From assembly GCA_023379845.1 (NCBI GenBank), contig JAMCPG010000057.1:1-49305 (forward strand): a DNA stretch of 49,305 nt. The letters are read 5' to 3'. The notes beneath the pieces are model-generated. The model was not told the DNA's origin. It worked only from the letters and a program-made list of their open reading frames with translations, and searched no databases. The DNA is from Thermoplasmatota archaeon (GTDB lineage: Archaea > Thermoplasmatota > Thermoplasmata > Thermoplasmatales > Thermoplasmataceae). Shown here one piece after another: positions 25,966 through 33,780 of the stretch. The first letter of the stretch is position 1, and each line of letters starts with the position of its first letter. Both the position numbers and the translations under genes were made by a program.

Positions 25966-27033
25966 ATGTCCTCAGATGATCCCTACAGTGAAGCAACAGA
26001 TGAATTCAAAGGCACTTCAGAAGATGAGTTGGAACAATATGCAGTGGGAAGCGGCTCAACCATCCGTGTTCTTGGCATGGGTGGAGGCGGTTCCAATACA
26101 ATAAACAGGCTCTATAGAGAGAAGATACCTGGAATAGACCTTATCGCATGTAACACGGATGCAAATCATCTGCTCAGAGTCAAGGCCAAAAGCAAGGTTC
26201 TTTTAGGCGAAAATTTGACGAAAGGGCAGGGTGCTGGCGGAGACCCCAGAGTTGGGGAGGAGGCAGCACATGAATCTGAAAAGGACCTCCTAGGCAAGAT
26301 AAAGGGGGCCGAAATCGTTTTTATTACAGCTGGACTCGGCGGAGGCACCGGTACCGGCTCTTCTTATTTTGCAGCGAAGGTTGCGAAGGAGCAGGGGGCA
26401 CTGACCATCGGTGTAGTGACGCTTCCATTTGAGAGTGAAGGAAGACGTCGTATGCGCAAGGCTATATGGGGGCTCAAGAAAATGATAGCTAGCTGCGACT
26501 GTGTCATCGTCATCCCGAATGAGAAGCTCCTCACAATAGCTCCTGATCTTCCTGTGGACAATGCATTCAGGGAGGCAGATGAGGTCATCGTAAAGGCTAT
26601 TAGGGCAATCACTGAGATTCTCTCATACACACGACTGATTAACCTGGACATGCGTGATCTTGAGGAGGTCGTCAGGAATTCGGGCGCCGCCGTAATTGGA
26701 ATAGGGTATGGAACAGGCGATTACGGAGAGCGCGTCCGCCATGCTGTGAAAGACGCCATTGCATCGCCATTCCTGGATCTCGACCTTTCAAGCGCAACTG
26801 GCGTCCTGATAAATATTTCAGCCGCTGATCCCACAATCGATGAGACTAACATCGCAACCGAAGAGGTAAAAAAGCTGATAGCAGAAAAGGCAAAGATCAT
26901 CATGGGGACGGGAATCGAGAAATCCCTTGACTCAAAGATACAGGTAACGCTCATTGTTACCGGACTGAAATTACCACCTTCTATGCTGGACATGGAAGGA
27001 ACAAGCGACGATGGCGTTGATGTCATCTCATGA
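25966..27033 (+). CDS. ftsZ: Cell division protein FtsZ
   Basis: The tubulin-fold GTPase that polymerises at mid-cell and drives the division ring. The nucleotide loops are intact: GMGGGGSN (37-44), AGGDP T3-like loop (90-94), GGGTGTG tubulin signature (125-131). The T7 synergy loop NLDMRDL is at 226-232, so subunit-to-subunit catalysis is preserved. The first 30 residues are an acidic, low-complexity tail ahead of the fold, as in many archaeal FtsZ proteins. The C-terminus is short (SDDGVDVIS). The window also holds a second, degenerate FtsZ-like gene at its left edge. Confidence 0.96.
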   Translation: MSSDDPYSEATDEFKGTSEDELEQYAVGSGSTIRVLGMGGGGSNTINRLYREKIPGIDLIACNTDANHLLRVKAKSKVLLGENLTKGQGAGGDPRVGEEAAHESEKDLLGKIKGAEIVFITAGLGGGTGTGSSYFAAKVAKEQGALTIGVVTLPFESEGRRRMRKAIWGLKKMIASCDCVIVIPNEKLLTIAPDLPVDNAFREADEVIVKAIRAITEILSYTRLINLDMRDLEEVVRNSGAAVIGIGYGTGDYGERVRHAVKDAIASPFLDLDLSSATGVLINISAADPTIDETNIATEEVKKLIAEKAKIIMGTGIEKSLDSKIQVTLIVTGLKLPPSMLDMEGTSDDGVDVIS

Positions 27034-27071
27034 CCAAATGATTTATAATTTGCTCCTGTAGTAAAAAAATC

Positions 27072-27082
27072 TTTTTTAAATC
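27072..27082 (+). promoter_or_regulatory. TATA box for the transketolase operon
   Basis: TTTTTTAAATC is centred about 20 nt before the TTG at 27096. The T run could also help end the ftsZ transcript. Transcription start would fall at about 27100, so the true start codon may be the later TTG at 27132. Confidence 0.45.
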
Positions 27083-27095
27083 AATCGACATAGCC

Positions 27096-27971
27096 TTGTT
27101 ACTTGAGACCTCAAGTTGGCGGTTAAAAGATTTGGAGCAGTTAAATATACCTGAGACAGAGATTTCCAGATATGAAGAGATTGCAAGACAGGTCAGGATC
27201 AGTTCAATAAAGATGGTTTACTCTGCGTCGTCGGGCCATCCCGGAGGCTCGTTGAGTGCGGCGGATATCCTGACGGCCCTTTATTTCAGGGAGATGAATA
27301 TCGATCCAGTCGAACCAGATGATCCTGACAGAGACAGGTTCATTCTCAGCAAGGGTCACGCTTCGCCCGGAATGTATTCAGTTCTTTCTTTGCGCGGTTA
27401 TTTTCCACAGGAGCTATTGAAAGATTTCAGGAAGCTGAATTCGAAGCTGGAAGGGCACGTCCATAAGGGTGTACCTGGAATTGAGTCATCCACTGGATCG
27501 CTGGGCCAGGGTCTTGGCGTTGGAGTTGGAATGGCTCTCGGCGCCCGGCTGGACAAAAAGGGTTATCATGTCTTCGTCATGGTTGGAGACGGCGAGCTTG
27601 AAGAAGGCAATATCTGGGAGTCCCTGATGGCAGGATATAAGTTTAGGCTGAACAACCTTATCGTCATCCTAGACAGGAATGGCGTGCAGCTAGATGGGAA
27701 GACACAGGATGTAATGCCCCTGCATGATATACCAGCGATGGTGAAAAGTTTCGGGTGGAATGTCATAGAGATTGACGGTCATGATTTCAGGCAGATCATC
27801 AATGCAATTGAACAGGCTAAATCGTCGAAGGATCTCCCAACGTTTATAGTCGCGCACACTGTAAAAGGGAAAGGCGTCAGCTACATGGAAGGCAACTACA
27901 AGTATCATGGATCTCCACCTGCTTCGGAGTATGAATATCACCAGGCTTTGAAGGAACTCGGAGGTGCATGA
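27096..27971 (+). CDS. Transketolase, N-terminal subunit
   Basis: It carries the thiamine-diphosphate-binding half of a split transketolase in the non-oxidative pentose phosphate pathway, moving two-carbon units between sugar phosphates. SSGHPGGSLS (46-54), SKGHASPG (85-92) and the TPP/metal motif GDGELEEGN (164-172) ending in NN (186-187) are intact. The start is uncertain: no ATG or GTG precedes the conserved region, and TTG at 27096 or 27132 are the candidates. The stop overlaps the start of the C-terminal subunit gene. Confidence 0.93.
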   Translation: MLLETSSWRLKDLEQLNIPETEISRYEEIARQVRISSIKMVYSASSGHPGGSLSAADILTALYFREMNIDPVEPDDPDRDRFILSKGHASPGMYSVLSLRGYFPQELLKDFRKLNSKLEGHVHKGVPGIESSTGSLGQGLGVGVGMALGARLDKKGYHVFVMVGDGELEEGNIWESLMAGYKFRLNNLIVILDRNGVQLDGKTQDVMPLHDIPAMVKSFGWNVIEIDGHDFRQIINAIEQAKSSKDLPTFIVAHTVKGKGVSYMEGNYKYHGSPPASEYEYHQALKELGGA

Positions 27972-28936
27972 AAATGGCGAGAAAATCTGAATCTCTTAGG
28001 GAAGCTTACGGCAATGAGCTTGTGAGTCTTGGAAAGAAAGATCCCAATGTCGTGGTTCTCGATGCCGATCTATCATCATCGACCAAGACAGGTATCTTTG
28101 GAAAAGAGTTCCCGGACCGCTTTTTCAATATGGGGATATCGGAGCAGTCCATGGTAACTGCTGCCGCAGGACTTGCACTTTCCGGAAAGAAGGTTTTTGC
28201 ATCGACGTTTGCAGTGTTTCTCATGCGGACGTATGAGCAGATCAGGCAGAGTGTTTGTTACAACAATATTGACGTGAAATTTGTCACAACACATGCTGGA
28301 ATAACCGTCGGTGAAGACGGAGCAACCCACCAGATCATAGAGGATATCGGTGTCATGGCTGGCCTCCCCCACATGTCCGTAATAGTGCCTGTGGATGCAG
28401 TCGAGACAAGAAGCGTTCTCCGATATGTTCATGATGAAACAGTGACTCCATACTACATCCGGCTCACGAGGGAGAAGTTCCCTGTCCTGAACAATCCCGA
28501 CTACGAGTATGTGCCTCGAAAGTCTGTTACTTTCAAGGATGGCTCGGATCTTACTATAATAGGGTGCGGTGTTATGGTTTCATTTGCCTTGCAGGCGGCA
28601 GAGGAGCTGAAAAGCAAGGGTATTGATACCCGAGTGATAAACATGTCATCGATCAAGCCAATGGATCGCAGCGCAGTGGTGAAGGCCGCATCCGAAACCG
28701 GGAGAATCCTCACGGTGGAGGAGCACTCAATTTACAATGGTCTTGGAAGCAGGGTGGCGGAGATTGTAGCGGAGGAATACCCCGTTCTTGTTCACAGGAT
28801 GGGGATGAAGGATACATTCGGCAAGTCTGGAAAGTCATGGGAGCTTTTTGATTACTTCCATCTGGGAGTGCCCGATATTGTCAGAAATGCCGAACTGCTT
28901 TTCAGGAAGGAAAAGAACTTCGAGAGCATACAGTGA
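27968..28936 (+). CDS. Transketolase, C-terminal subunit
   Basis: It carries the pyrimidine-binding and C-terminal domains of split transketolase and pairs with the product of the gene before it. 'GISEQSMVTAAAGLALSGKKVFASTFAVFL' holds the Glu that activates the cofactor's aminopyrimidine. 'THAGITVGEDGATHQ' and the 'TVEEHSIYNGLGSRVAE' C-terminal segment are typical. ATGA overlap with the N-subunit gene indicates coupled translation and equal dosage. Either of the two nearby ATGs (27968 or 27974) could be used. Confidence 0.94.
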   Translation: MKMARKSESLREAYGNELVSLGKKDPNVVVLDADLSSSTKTGIFGKEFPDRFFNMGISEQSMVTAAAGLALSGKKVFASTFAVFLMRTYEQIRQSVCYNNIDVKFVTTHAGITVGEDGATHQIIEDIGVMAGLPHMSVIVPVDAVETRSVLRYVHDETVTPYYIRLTREKFPVLNNPDYEYVPRKSVTFKDGSDLTIIGCGVMVSFALQAAEELKSKGIDTRVINMSSIKPMDRSAVVKAASETGRILTVEEHSIYNGLGSRVAEIVAEEYPVLVHRMGMKDTFGKSGKSWELFDYFHLGVPDIVRNAELLFRKEKNFESIQ

Positions 28937-29034
28937 TCTTTCCATGAAGGTGCTACGATAACTATTCAGATGTTTTATGATCCATCCTGGATATATCCTC
29001 TTCTTTTATAATTATCATCTTCAGTAACACAAGA

Positions 29035-29043
29035 AATTTAAAC
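29035..29043 (+). promoter_or_regulatory. TATA box for the transaldolase gene
   Basis: AATTTAAAC lies 32-40 nt before the ATG at 29075, so a short leader of about ten bases is expected. The gene therefore appears to have its own promoter although it follows the transketolase pair. Confidence 0.45.
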
Positions 29044-29074
29044 TTCGCTGCACTTGTGCAACTTGATAATTATC

Positions 29075-29740
29075 ATGAAGATTTTCCTTGATACTGCTAA
29101 CATAAACGAAATTAAGGAGGGGTTATCCTGGGGCCTTGTGGATGGCGTTACAACAAATCCATCACTGATAGAGAAGGAGAAAGGTGCTGACTTCAAGGAA
29201 ATAGTGAAGAAGATACTGGATGCGACACCAGGTCCCGTAAGCATCGAGGTTGTTGCAACTGAATTTGACGGTATGATAAAGCAGGCTCACAAAATAATGG
29301 AATTGGGAAAGAATGCCGTTGTGAAGATACCCATGACAATAGAGGGGTTGAAGGCTATCAGGAAGCTTTCCGAGGAGAATATTCCGGTCAACTGCACGCT
29401 CGTTTTTAGCCCAATTCAAGCGCTCTTCGCTGCAAAAGCAGGTGCTAAATATGTCTCTCCATTCGTTGGCAGGCTGGACGACATAGCGGAGGATGGTATG
29501 CTGCTCATTGAACAGATAAAGACAATTTTTACCAACTATGATATCAAGACAGAAATACTGGTCGCATCTATCAGGAACCCGGTACATGTGGTAAGAGCTG
29601 CCATCATAGGAGCGGACGTGGCAACCCTTCCCTTTGACGTGTTGAAAAAGTTGCCGCAGCATCCCAAGACCGATGAGGGACTTTCAAGATTCCTGGCCGA
29701 CTGGAAGAAGGTCTTCCCTGACGGGAACTTCCCGCTATAA
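29075..29740 (+). CDS. Transaldolase / fructose-6-phosphate aldolase-like protein
   Basis: A small (221 aa) TalC/MipB-type class I aldolase of the pentose phosphate pathway. The Schiff-base Lys is Lys84 in VVKIPMT; '[13 protein letters not shown]' at the N-terminus and 'TTNPSL' (26-31) are the family signatures. '[31 protein letters not shown]' forms the later barrel strands. The ATG at 29075 is chosen over an upstream TTG because homologues begin MKIFLDTA. With the split transketolase it would supply the non-oxidative pentose phosphate interconversions. Confidence 0.92.
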   Translation: MKIFLDTANINEIKEGLSWGLVDGVTTNPSLIEKEKGADFKEIVKKILDATPGPVSIEVVATEFDGMIKQAHKIMELGKNAVVKIPMTIEGLKAIRKLSEENIPVNCTLVFSPIQALFAAKAGAKYVSPFVGRLDDIAEDGMLLIEQIKTIFTNYDIKTEILVASIRNPVHVVRAAIIGADVATLPFDVLKKLPQHPKTDEGLSRFLADWKKVFPDGNFPL

Positions 29741-29760
29741 ATAGGAAGGACCGGTCTTTT

Positions 29761-31683
29761 TTAGTAAAGCCTTATTGTTTCTAGGTTACGGAGGGCATGT
29801 GACTCTATGTTGAACTTGCTCTTTATCAGTCGGGCAAACTCCTGTGCCTTTTCACCGTCTCCATGATTCACCAGCACGATTCGAGGCCTTGGCTGCATGG
29901 TCGCAATGTAAGCGATAAGCTGCCTTTTGTCGGAGTGCCCGGAGAACCCTTCTGCTGTCTCTACGTTCATCTTTATATCGAACTTCACCTGCCTTCCCCC
30001 ATCCGACAGCGTAATGTCAGGAGCCCCGCGCTGTATCCTGCGGCCCATGGTCCCATCTGCCTGGTATCCCACAAACACAAGCGAGTGCTTTGGTGAACTG
30101 CACCACGTCTTGAAATATTCCATTACGGGACCGCCGTTCATCATTCCAGCAGTAGCAAGGACTATCCTGCTATCCGTTGCGTCGCATATCTCCTGCCTCT
30201 GGTCCCTTGTCTCAACCTTTGAGAATATATCGCTAAGGAAAGGATTCTCCTTCTTGTACATGATCTTCTCCCTCAGCTCCTTGTTCAGGTATTCTGGATA
30301 GGCAGCATGGATGGCAGTTGCCTCCATGATCATGCCATCAAGATAGACCTTTGTCTTGGGAATCCTTTCTTCACGCATCATCTGCTCGAGAACAAGCATG
30401 ACTTCCTGGCTTCTTCCCACCGCAAACACCGGTATGAGCACTGAACCGCCACGCTCAAAGGTCCTGTTCACAATATCGCTGAGTATCTGAGCTGCTTCAG
30501 GCCTTGAATGCTGGTAGTCATCTCTTCCCGCATAGGTGGATTCGGTCATCAATGTTTCAGCCCTTGGAAACTTGTTGTTTGCAGGGTTGAAAAGCCATGA
30601 TTTCTCGAACTTTACGTCACCTGTGAGAACAATATTGTAAAGACCTTCGCCAATGTGGAGATGCACTGAACTCGAACCAAGTATATGGCCTGCATTGTAG
30701 AAAGTGAGCCTGGTATCGCTTGTTACATCTGTTGTTTCGTTGTATCTGAGCGTGATTGTTTTCTTCGCCATTTCCCTGATGTGTTTCGACTCATACGCGC
30801 CCTTGTGTCCCTCGGAATGCGCCACCCTTATGAAGTCATTCTCAAGCAGAACAGCGAGATCCCTTGTTGGAGCAGTCATGTAAACTGGACCCTCATACCC
30901 GTACTTGTAAAGAACCGGCAGCAATCCAGAATGATCGAGATGTGCATGCGTCAGGATCACGGCATCAATAGAAGAAAAAGGCTGAATTTCCGGCAGGTAA
31001 AGATATGGCGCCCCGGCCCATGGATGATCGACCGCCTCGCTTGTATTCAGCATACCGCAATCCACGAGTATCTTGGAGTTATTTGTGGAAACAAGCGTTG
31101 CACTCCTTCCAACCTCACGGTGACCTCCAAGTGCGGTAAGCCTTACCCATGTCTCACCAGGCATTGGAGGTATGTTCAGTTTTTCTCCAAGTTTATGAAG
31201 AAATTCCTTTCTCTCCTGCTTTGTCTCCCTGAGGAGTTCTCGCATCTCTTTTACCGTTCTTGAGTAAATCGGGGGTGCGCGAACCACCCTTGGTGACCAG
31301 TTTGTTTTTGTCTTTATCTGCGTTATGAAGTCGGATACCTTTGCAGTGATAAGCGATGGTTCATCGGCTTCTATGACAACCTCGCCCGTATCGGACTCAA
31401 AATAGATATCCTGTATCCCCGCAGCCTCCGGCACAATATTCTTTATCGTTTCTGTTGCCTCGTCTTCGGGGCTCATGATGGATGGATCAGGCCGGATCGC
31501 AATGCGTCTCCTGAGTTCCTGTGCTATGGATCTCGCAATGTCATCCCTCTTAGAAAAGAGCTCCTCGTCCTTGGTATATACAACAATCGTTGAGCCTTCG
31601 TAATCGACCTCCGAGATCTTGTGATCTGGATAGATGCGATCGAAAATCGCTCGAGCTTCACCAAGATAATCACGCATTGCCAT
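29761..31683 (-). CDS. aCPSF1/FttA, KH-domain beta-CASP ribonuclease and transcription terminator
   Basis: Known role: archaeal CPSF73 homologue that cleaves nascent RNA and terminates transcription genome-wide. The first about 140 residues hold two KH-like domains. The metallo-beta-lactamase domain has the zinc motif THAHLDHSG (near 248-256). 'AGHILGSSSVHL', 'LTGDVKF' and the beta-CASP segment with 'TAGMMNGGPVMEYFK' and 'FSGHSDKRQL' follow in order. Length (about 640) is normal. The start is ATG 31683 (MAMRDYLGE) or two codons later; a further upstream ATG adds three hydrophobic residues. It lies about 40 bp after psmB on the same strand. Confidence 0.95.
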   Translation of the reverse strand: MAMRDYLGEARAIFDRIYPDHKISEVDYEGSTIVVYTKDEELFSKRDDIARSIAQELRRRIAIRPDPSIMSPEDEATETIKNIVPEAAGIQDIYFESDTGEVVIEADEPSLITAKVSDFITQIKTKTNWSPRVVRAPPIYSRTVKEMRELLRETKQERKEFLHKLGEKLNIPPMPGETWVRLTALGGHREVGRSATLVSTNNSKILVDCGMLNTSEAVDHPWAGAPYLYLPEIQPFSSIDAVILTHAHLDHSGLLPVLYKYGYEGPVYMTAPTRDLAVLLENDFIRVAHSEGHKGAYESKHIREMAKKTITLRYNETTDVTSDTRLTFYNAGHILGSSSVHLHIGEGLYNIVLTGDVKFEKSWLFNPANNKFPRAETLMTESTYAGRDDYQHSRPEAAQILSDIVNRTFERGGSVLIPVFAVGRSQEVMLVLEQMMREERIPKTKVYLDGMIMEATAIHAAYPEYLNKELREKIMYKKENPFLSDIFSKVETRDQRQEICDATDSRIVLATAGMMNGGPVMEYFKTWCSSPKHSLVFVGYQADGTMGRRIQRGAPDITLSDGGRQVKFDIKMNVETAEGFSGHSDKRQLIAYIATMQPRPRIVLVNHGDGEKAQEFARLIKSKFNIESHALRNLETIRLY

Positions 31684-31721
31684 AAAAAACACCGAATAAG
31701 TTTTAGATAATAATAAAAAAA

Positions 31722-32357
31722 TTAAAGTTTTAGCTTGAGTTTCTTTATCCTGTCAAGGACTTCCTCTTCCGGAACTTCCTTGAACCCGGTCTTTCCGTCT
31801 ATGACTGCGACATCTATCATGCCACCGGATGCCGAGTCTCTCTGCTTTGAGGCAGATACGGACTTGATTACCAGGTCAATACCCTCGTCCACCTTCATGT
31901 CCTTGGTATATTCTGTTTCAAGAACACCATAAACAAAGGGTGAACCGGATCCTGTACTGACATATGTGTCCTCGACCGCACCGCCAGCAGCGTCTATTGA
32001 GAAGATGTGCGGGGCTGTATCGTAACCCGCAACGATAAGCTGCACCATGTATGGATAATATTTGCTCTGGTTCAGTATGTTGGACAAAAGTGTCGCAGCA
32101 GCCTCTATTGGCATTCCAAATTTGCGCTGCAGTCTGTAGAGCTCAAGTTCGGCTCTCATGTATCTTACGAGAACCTGGGCATCGCCAACCAGACCTGCAA
32201 TGGTCATTGCAGCATAAGTGTCGAGTTTGTGAAGCTTTTTCCCATCCTTATGAGCGATGAAATGATCTGCAGTCACTCTCCTATCCGTCGCAAGCACAAC
32301 AGCATCCTTGACCACTATAGCAACTGTCGTGGTCCCAGTACTTAAAACTTCATTCAT
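31722..32357 (-). CDS. psmB: Proteasome beta subunit
   Basis: It forms the catalytic rings of the 20S proteasome. A short propeptide (MNEVLSTG) precedes [12 protein letters not shown], so self-cleavage after Gly8 should expose the catalytic Thr9. The Lys in 'DGKKL' and the Asp/Ser set ('ATDRRVTAD', '[13 protein letters not shown]') are in place. Long stretches ('[17 protein letters not shown]', '[14 protein letters not shown]', '[16 protein letters not shown]') agree almost word for word with the Thermoplasma acidophilum subunit, my best taxonomic marker here. A TTTAATACC-type TATA box lies at about 32394-32407. The aCPSF1 gene follows. Confidence 0.97.
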   Translation of the reverse strand: MNEVLSTGTTTVAIVVKDAVVLATDRRVTADHFIAHKDGKKLHKLDTYAAMTIAGLVGDAQVLVRYMRAELELYRLQRKFGMPIEAAATLLSNILNQSKYYPYMVQLIVAGYDTAPHIFSIDAAGGAVEDTYVSTGSGSPFVYGVLETEYTKDMKVDEGIDLVIKSVSASKQRDSASGGMIDVAVIDGKTGFKEVPEEEVLDRIKKLKLKL

Positions 32358-32562
32358 TTAATACACCTTAAAATTCCAACAATAATTGAACGAAGGTATT
32401 AAAGGCTTTTCTAGTGCTGATCCGTATCTTGAAACCCTAAATTCCATGGATGTTCTGATATATAATGATCAAAACAGTGCATGATCCCAGGAGACATGCA
32501 GGAATTTCAAGTGATAATGAATGAGCCTGCAGATAACCTATTGCTGATTGATTTATCTTCAA
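32358..32562. promoter_or_regulatory. psmB promoter interval
   Basis: A TATA-like GCCTTTAATACC on the minus strand (32396-32407) would start transcription about 20 nt before the psmB ATG. The remainder, towards the end of the broken acetyltransferase gene, shows no coding frame or repeat. Confidence 0.45.
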
Positions 32563-33694
32563 TCATATGAAGTTGAGATCGTCTGTAAACATGAGTGGTA
32601 TACTCGAACAATCTTCGCAAATTCCGAAGAATGCATTGGTTATCTCTGCAGGCGTATTTGCACCAATACTCTGTAATGAAGATCTGCATAACAGTTTCAT
32701 ATCTTCGCACGATTGCGCGGAGCAATTCCAGCCTCTTTCTGTAATCATCTCGCCAAGTTCCTTGATCAAGTTGGAAGGATCAATGATCCTGACAGTACCC
32801 TGAACAGGTCCTATCGTGTGATTGTATCCCATAGAGTCAAGAATTTGAACCATATCCGTATCTGCGGGATGTACCCTGAGGTTGATATCGTCTGCATCCA
32901 TTTCATTCATTACAAATGGTAGCAAGTCGACTATTGCAGATTTCGATCCCGCCATCTCCATCAGGGTCAGAGTGCGATTGTCATTTCCTCTTTTAAAGAC
33001 GATTAAATAAGCAATCCTCTTTTCCTTGTCAGCTATTTGATACAGTTTCATTGGCCAGTTTTCACGCTTGAACCAGATTGCGTCGAGGAGAGTGGTCATC
33101 TCACTCAAGTTCCTCTCAAACCTGTATGCCTCCCTGCTATAAAGATCAAGCATCCAGGCTGCTGATCTAGCCCTATTCAAGACCTTGTTGACACTATAAA
33201 GCTGGGAAGGTCCTTGACTTGTAATGCCTTCCCTCCGGATATTATAATGATATTCAAGTCCAGTTCTTATGCATCCGGCTCGAGTGTAAAGACTCCTTGT
33301 GCCAGATACAAGCAGCAGGGACACCTTACTTGCACACAGATGGGAAATTATGCTCTTTAGAATGAGTGATGCATATCCCTTTCCTCTGTAGTTGGGAAGA
33401 GTGGATGTAGTTGGGAAGAGTGGATACGGATCCAAGTGATGCCACGGATATCTTGTGGTTATCCAAAAATGCATTCCATACCTTAATGGCAATAACGCTC
33501 ACAGGTTTCCCGTCATCTTCCATATAAAAAATATTCTCAGCATTATCCTTGCCTGGAAGGTGAGGAAATTCGTCTTCCATTCTGTAACCCTTCGGAGAAT
33601 TTGGCCTCATAACACTGTTAACAACCGAGATGAGATCGTCAGCGAGTTCTTCTCTCCGTCTCTTCACATTAGCTTCAAGAATCAATCTATTCAA
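32563..33694 (-). pseudogene. GNAT N-acetyltransferase, split by a 19-bp tandem duplication
   Basis: The 5' frame (from TTG 33694) runs into 'VASLGSVSTLPNY' and then goes out of frame. The 3' frame resumes with 'STLPNYRGKGYASLILKSII', the acetyl-CoA pyrophosphate loop (R/QxxGxG/A), then 'SLLLVSGTRSLYTRAGC' and about 230 more residues to 32563. At the junction a 19-bp unit (gtagttgggaagagtggat on plus) is present twice, at 33388-33406 and 33407-33425. Removing one copy leaves 1113 bp, an exact multiple of three, and joins the frames into one protein of 370 residues with a GNAT N-terminal half and a second, GNAT-like or sterol-carrier-like half. The substrate is unknown. As read, the product is truncated. 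Confidence 0.85.
33388..33425. repeat. Perfect 19-bp tandem duplication inside a GNAT gene
   Basis: Two identical head-to-tail 19-bp copies (33388-33406, 33407-33425). Because 19 is not a multiple of three, the second copy shifts the reading frame. The sequence is undecayed, so the event is recent or reversible by slippage or recombination. Confidence 0.95.
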
Positions 33695-33698
33695 ACCC

Positions 33699-33724
33699 CT
33701 AAGATAGGATTTGACTAAGATAGG
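33699..33724. repeat. Spaced direct repeat at the GNAT promoter
   Basis: CTAAGATAGG occurs at 33699-33708 and again at 33715-33724, 16 bp apart start to start. It lies between the TATA-like box (about 33726-33737, minus strand) and the start codon of the broken acetyltransferase gene. A regulator-binding site is possible; slippage duplication is also possible. Confidence 0.5.
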
Positions 33725-33780
33725 TTGAAATATAAATTTTTTTGACAGGGGAAGGATACATTCTTCTCTTCAAAACTATT

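Noticed and set aside
28937-29074. Possible RNA gene between transketolase and transaldolase
   Set aside because: No tRNA-like arms or stable stem found by eye; the segment contains a normal TATA box.
29162-29662. Long minus-strand open frame opposite transaldolase
   Set aside because: The plus strand has a complete, motif-bearing transaldolase; the antisense translation has no recognisable domain.
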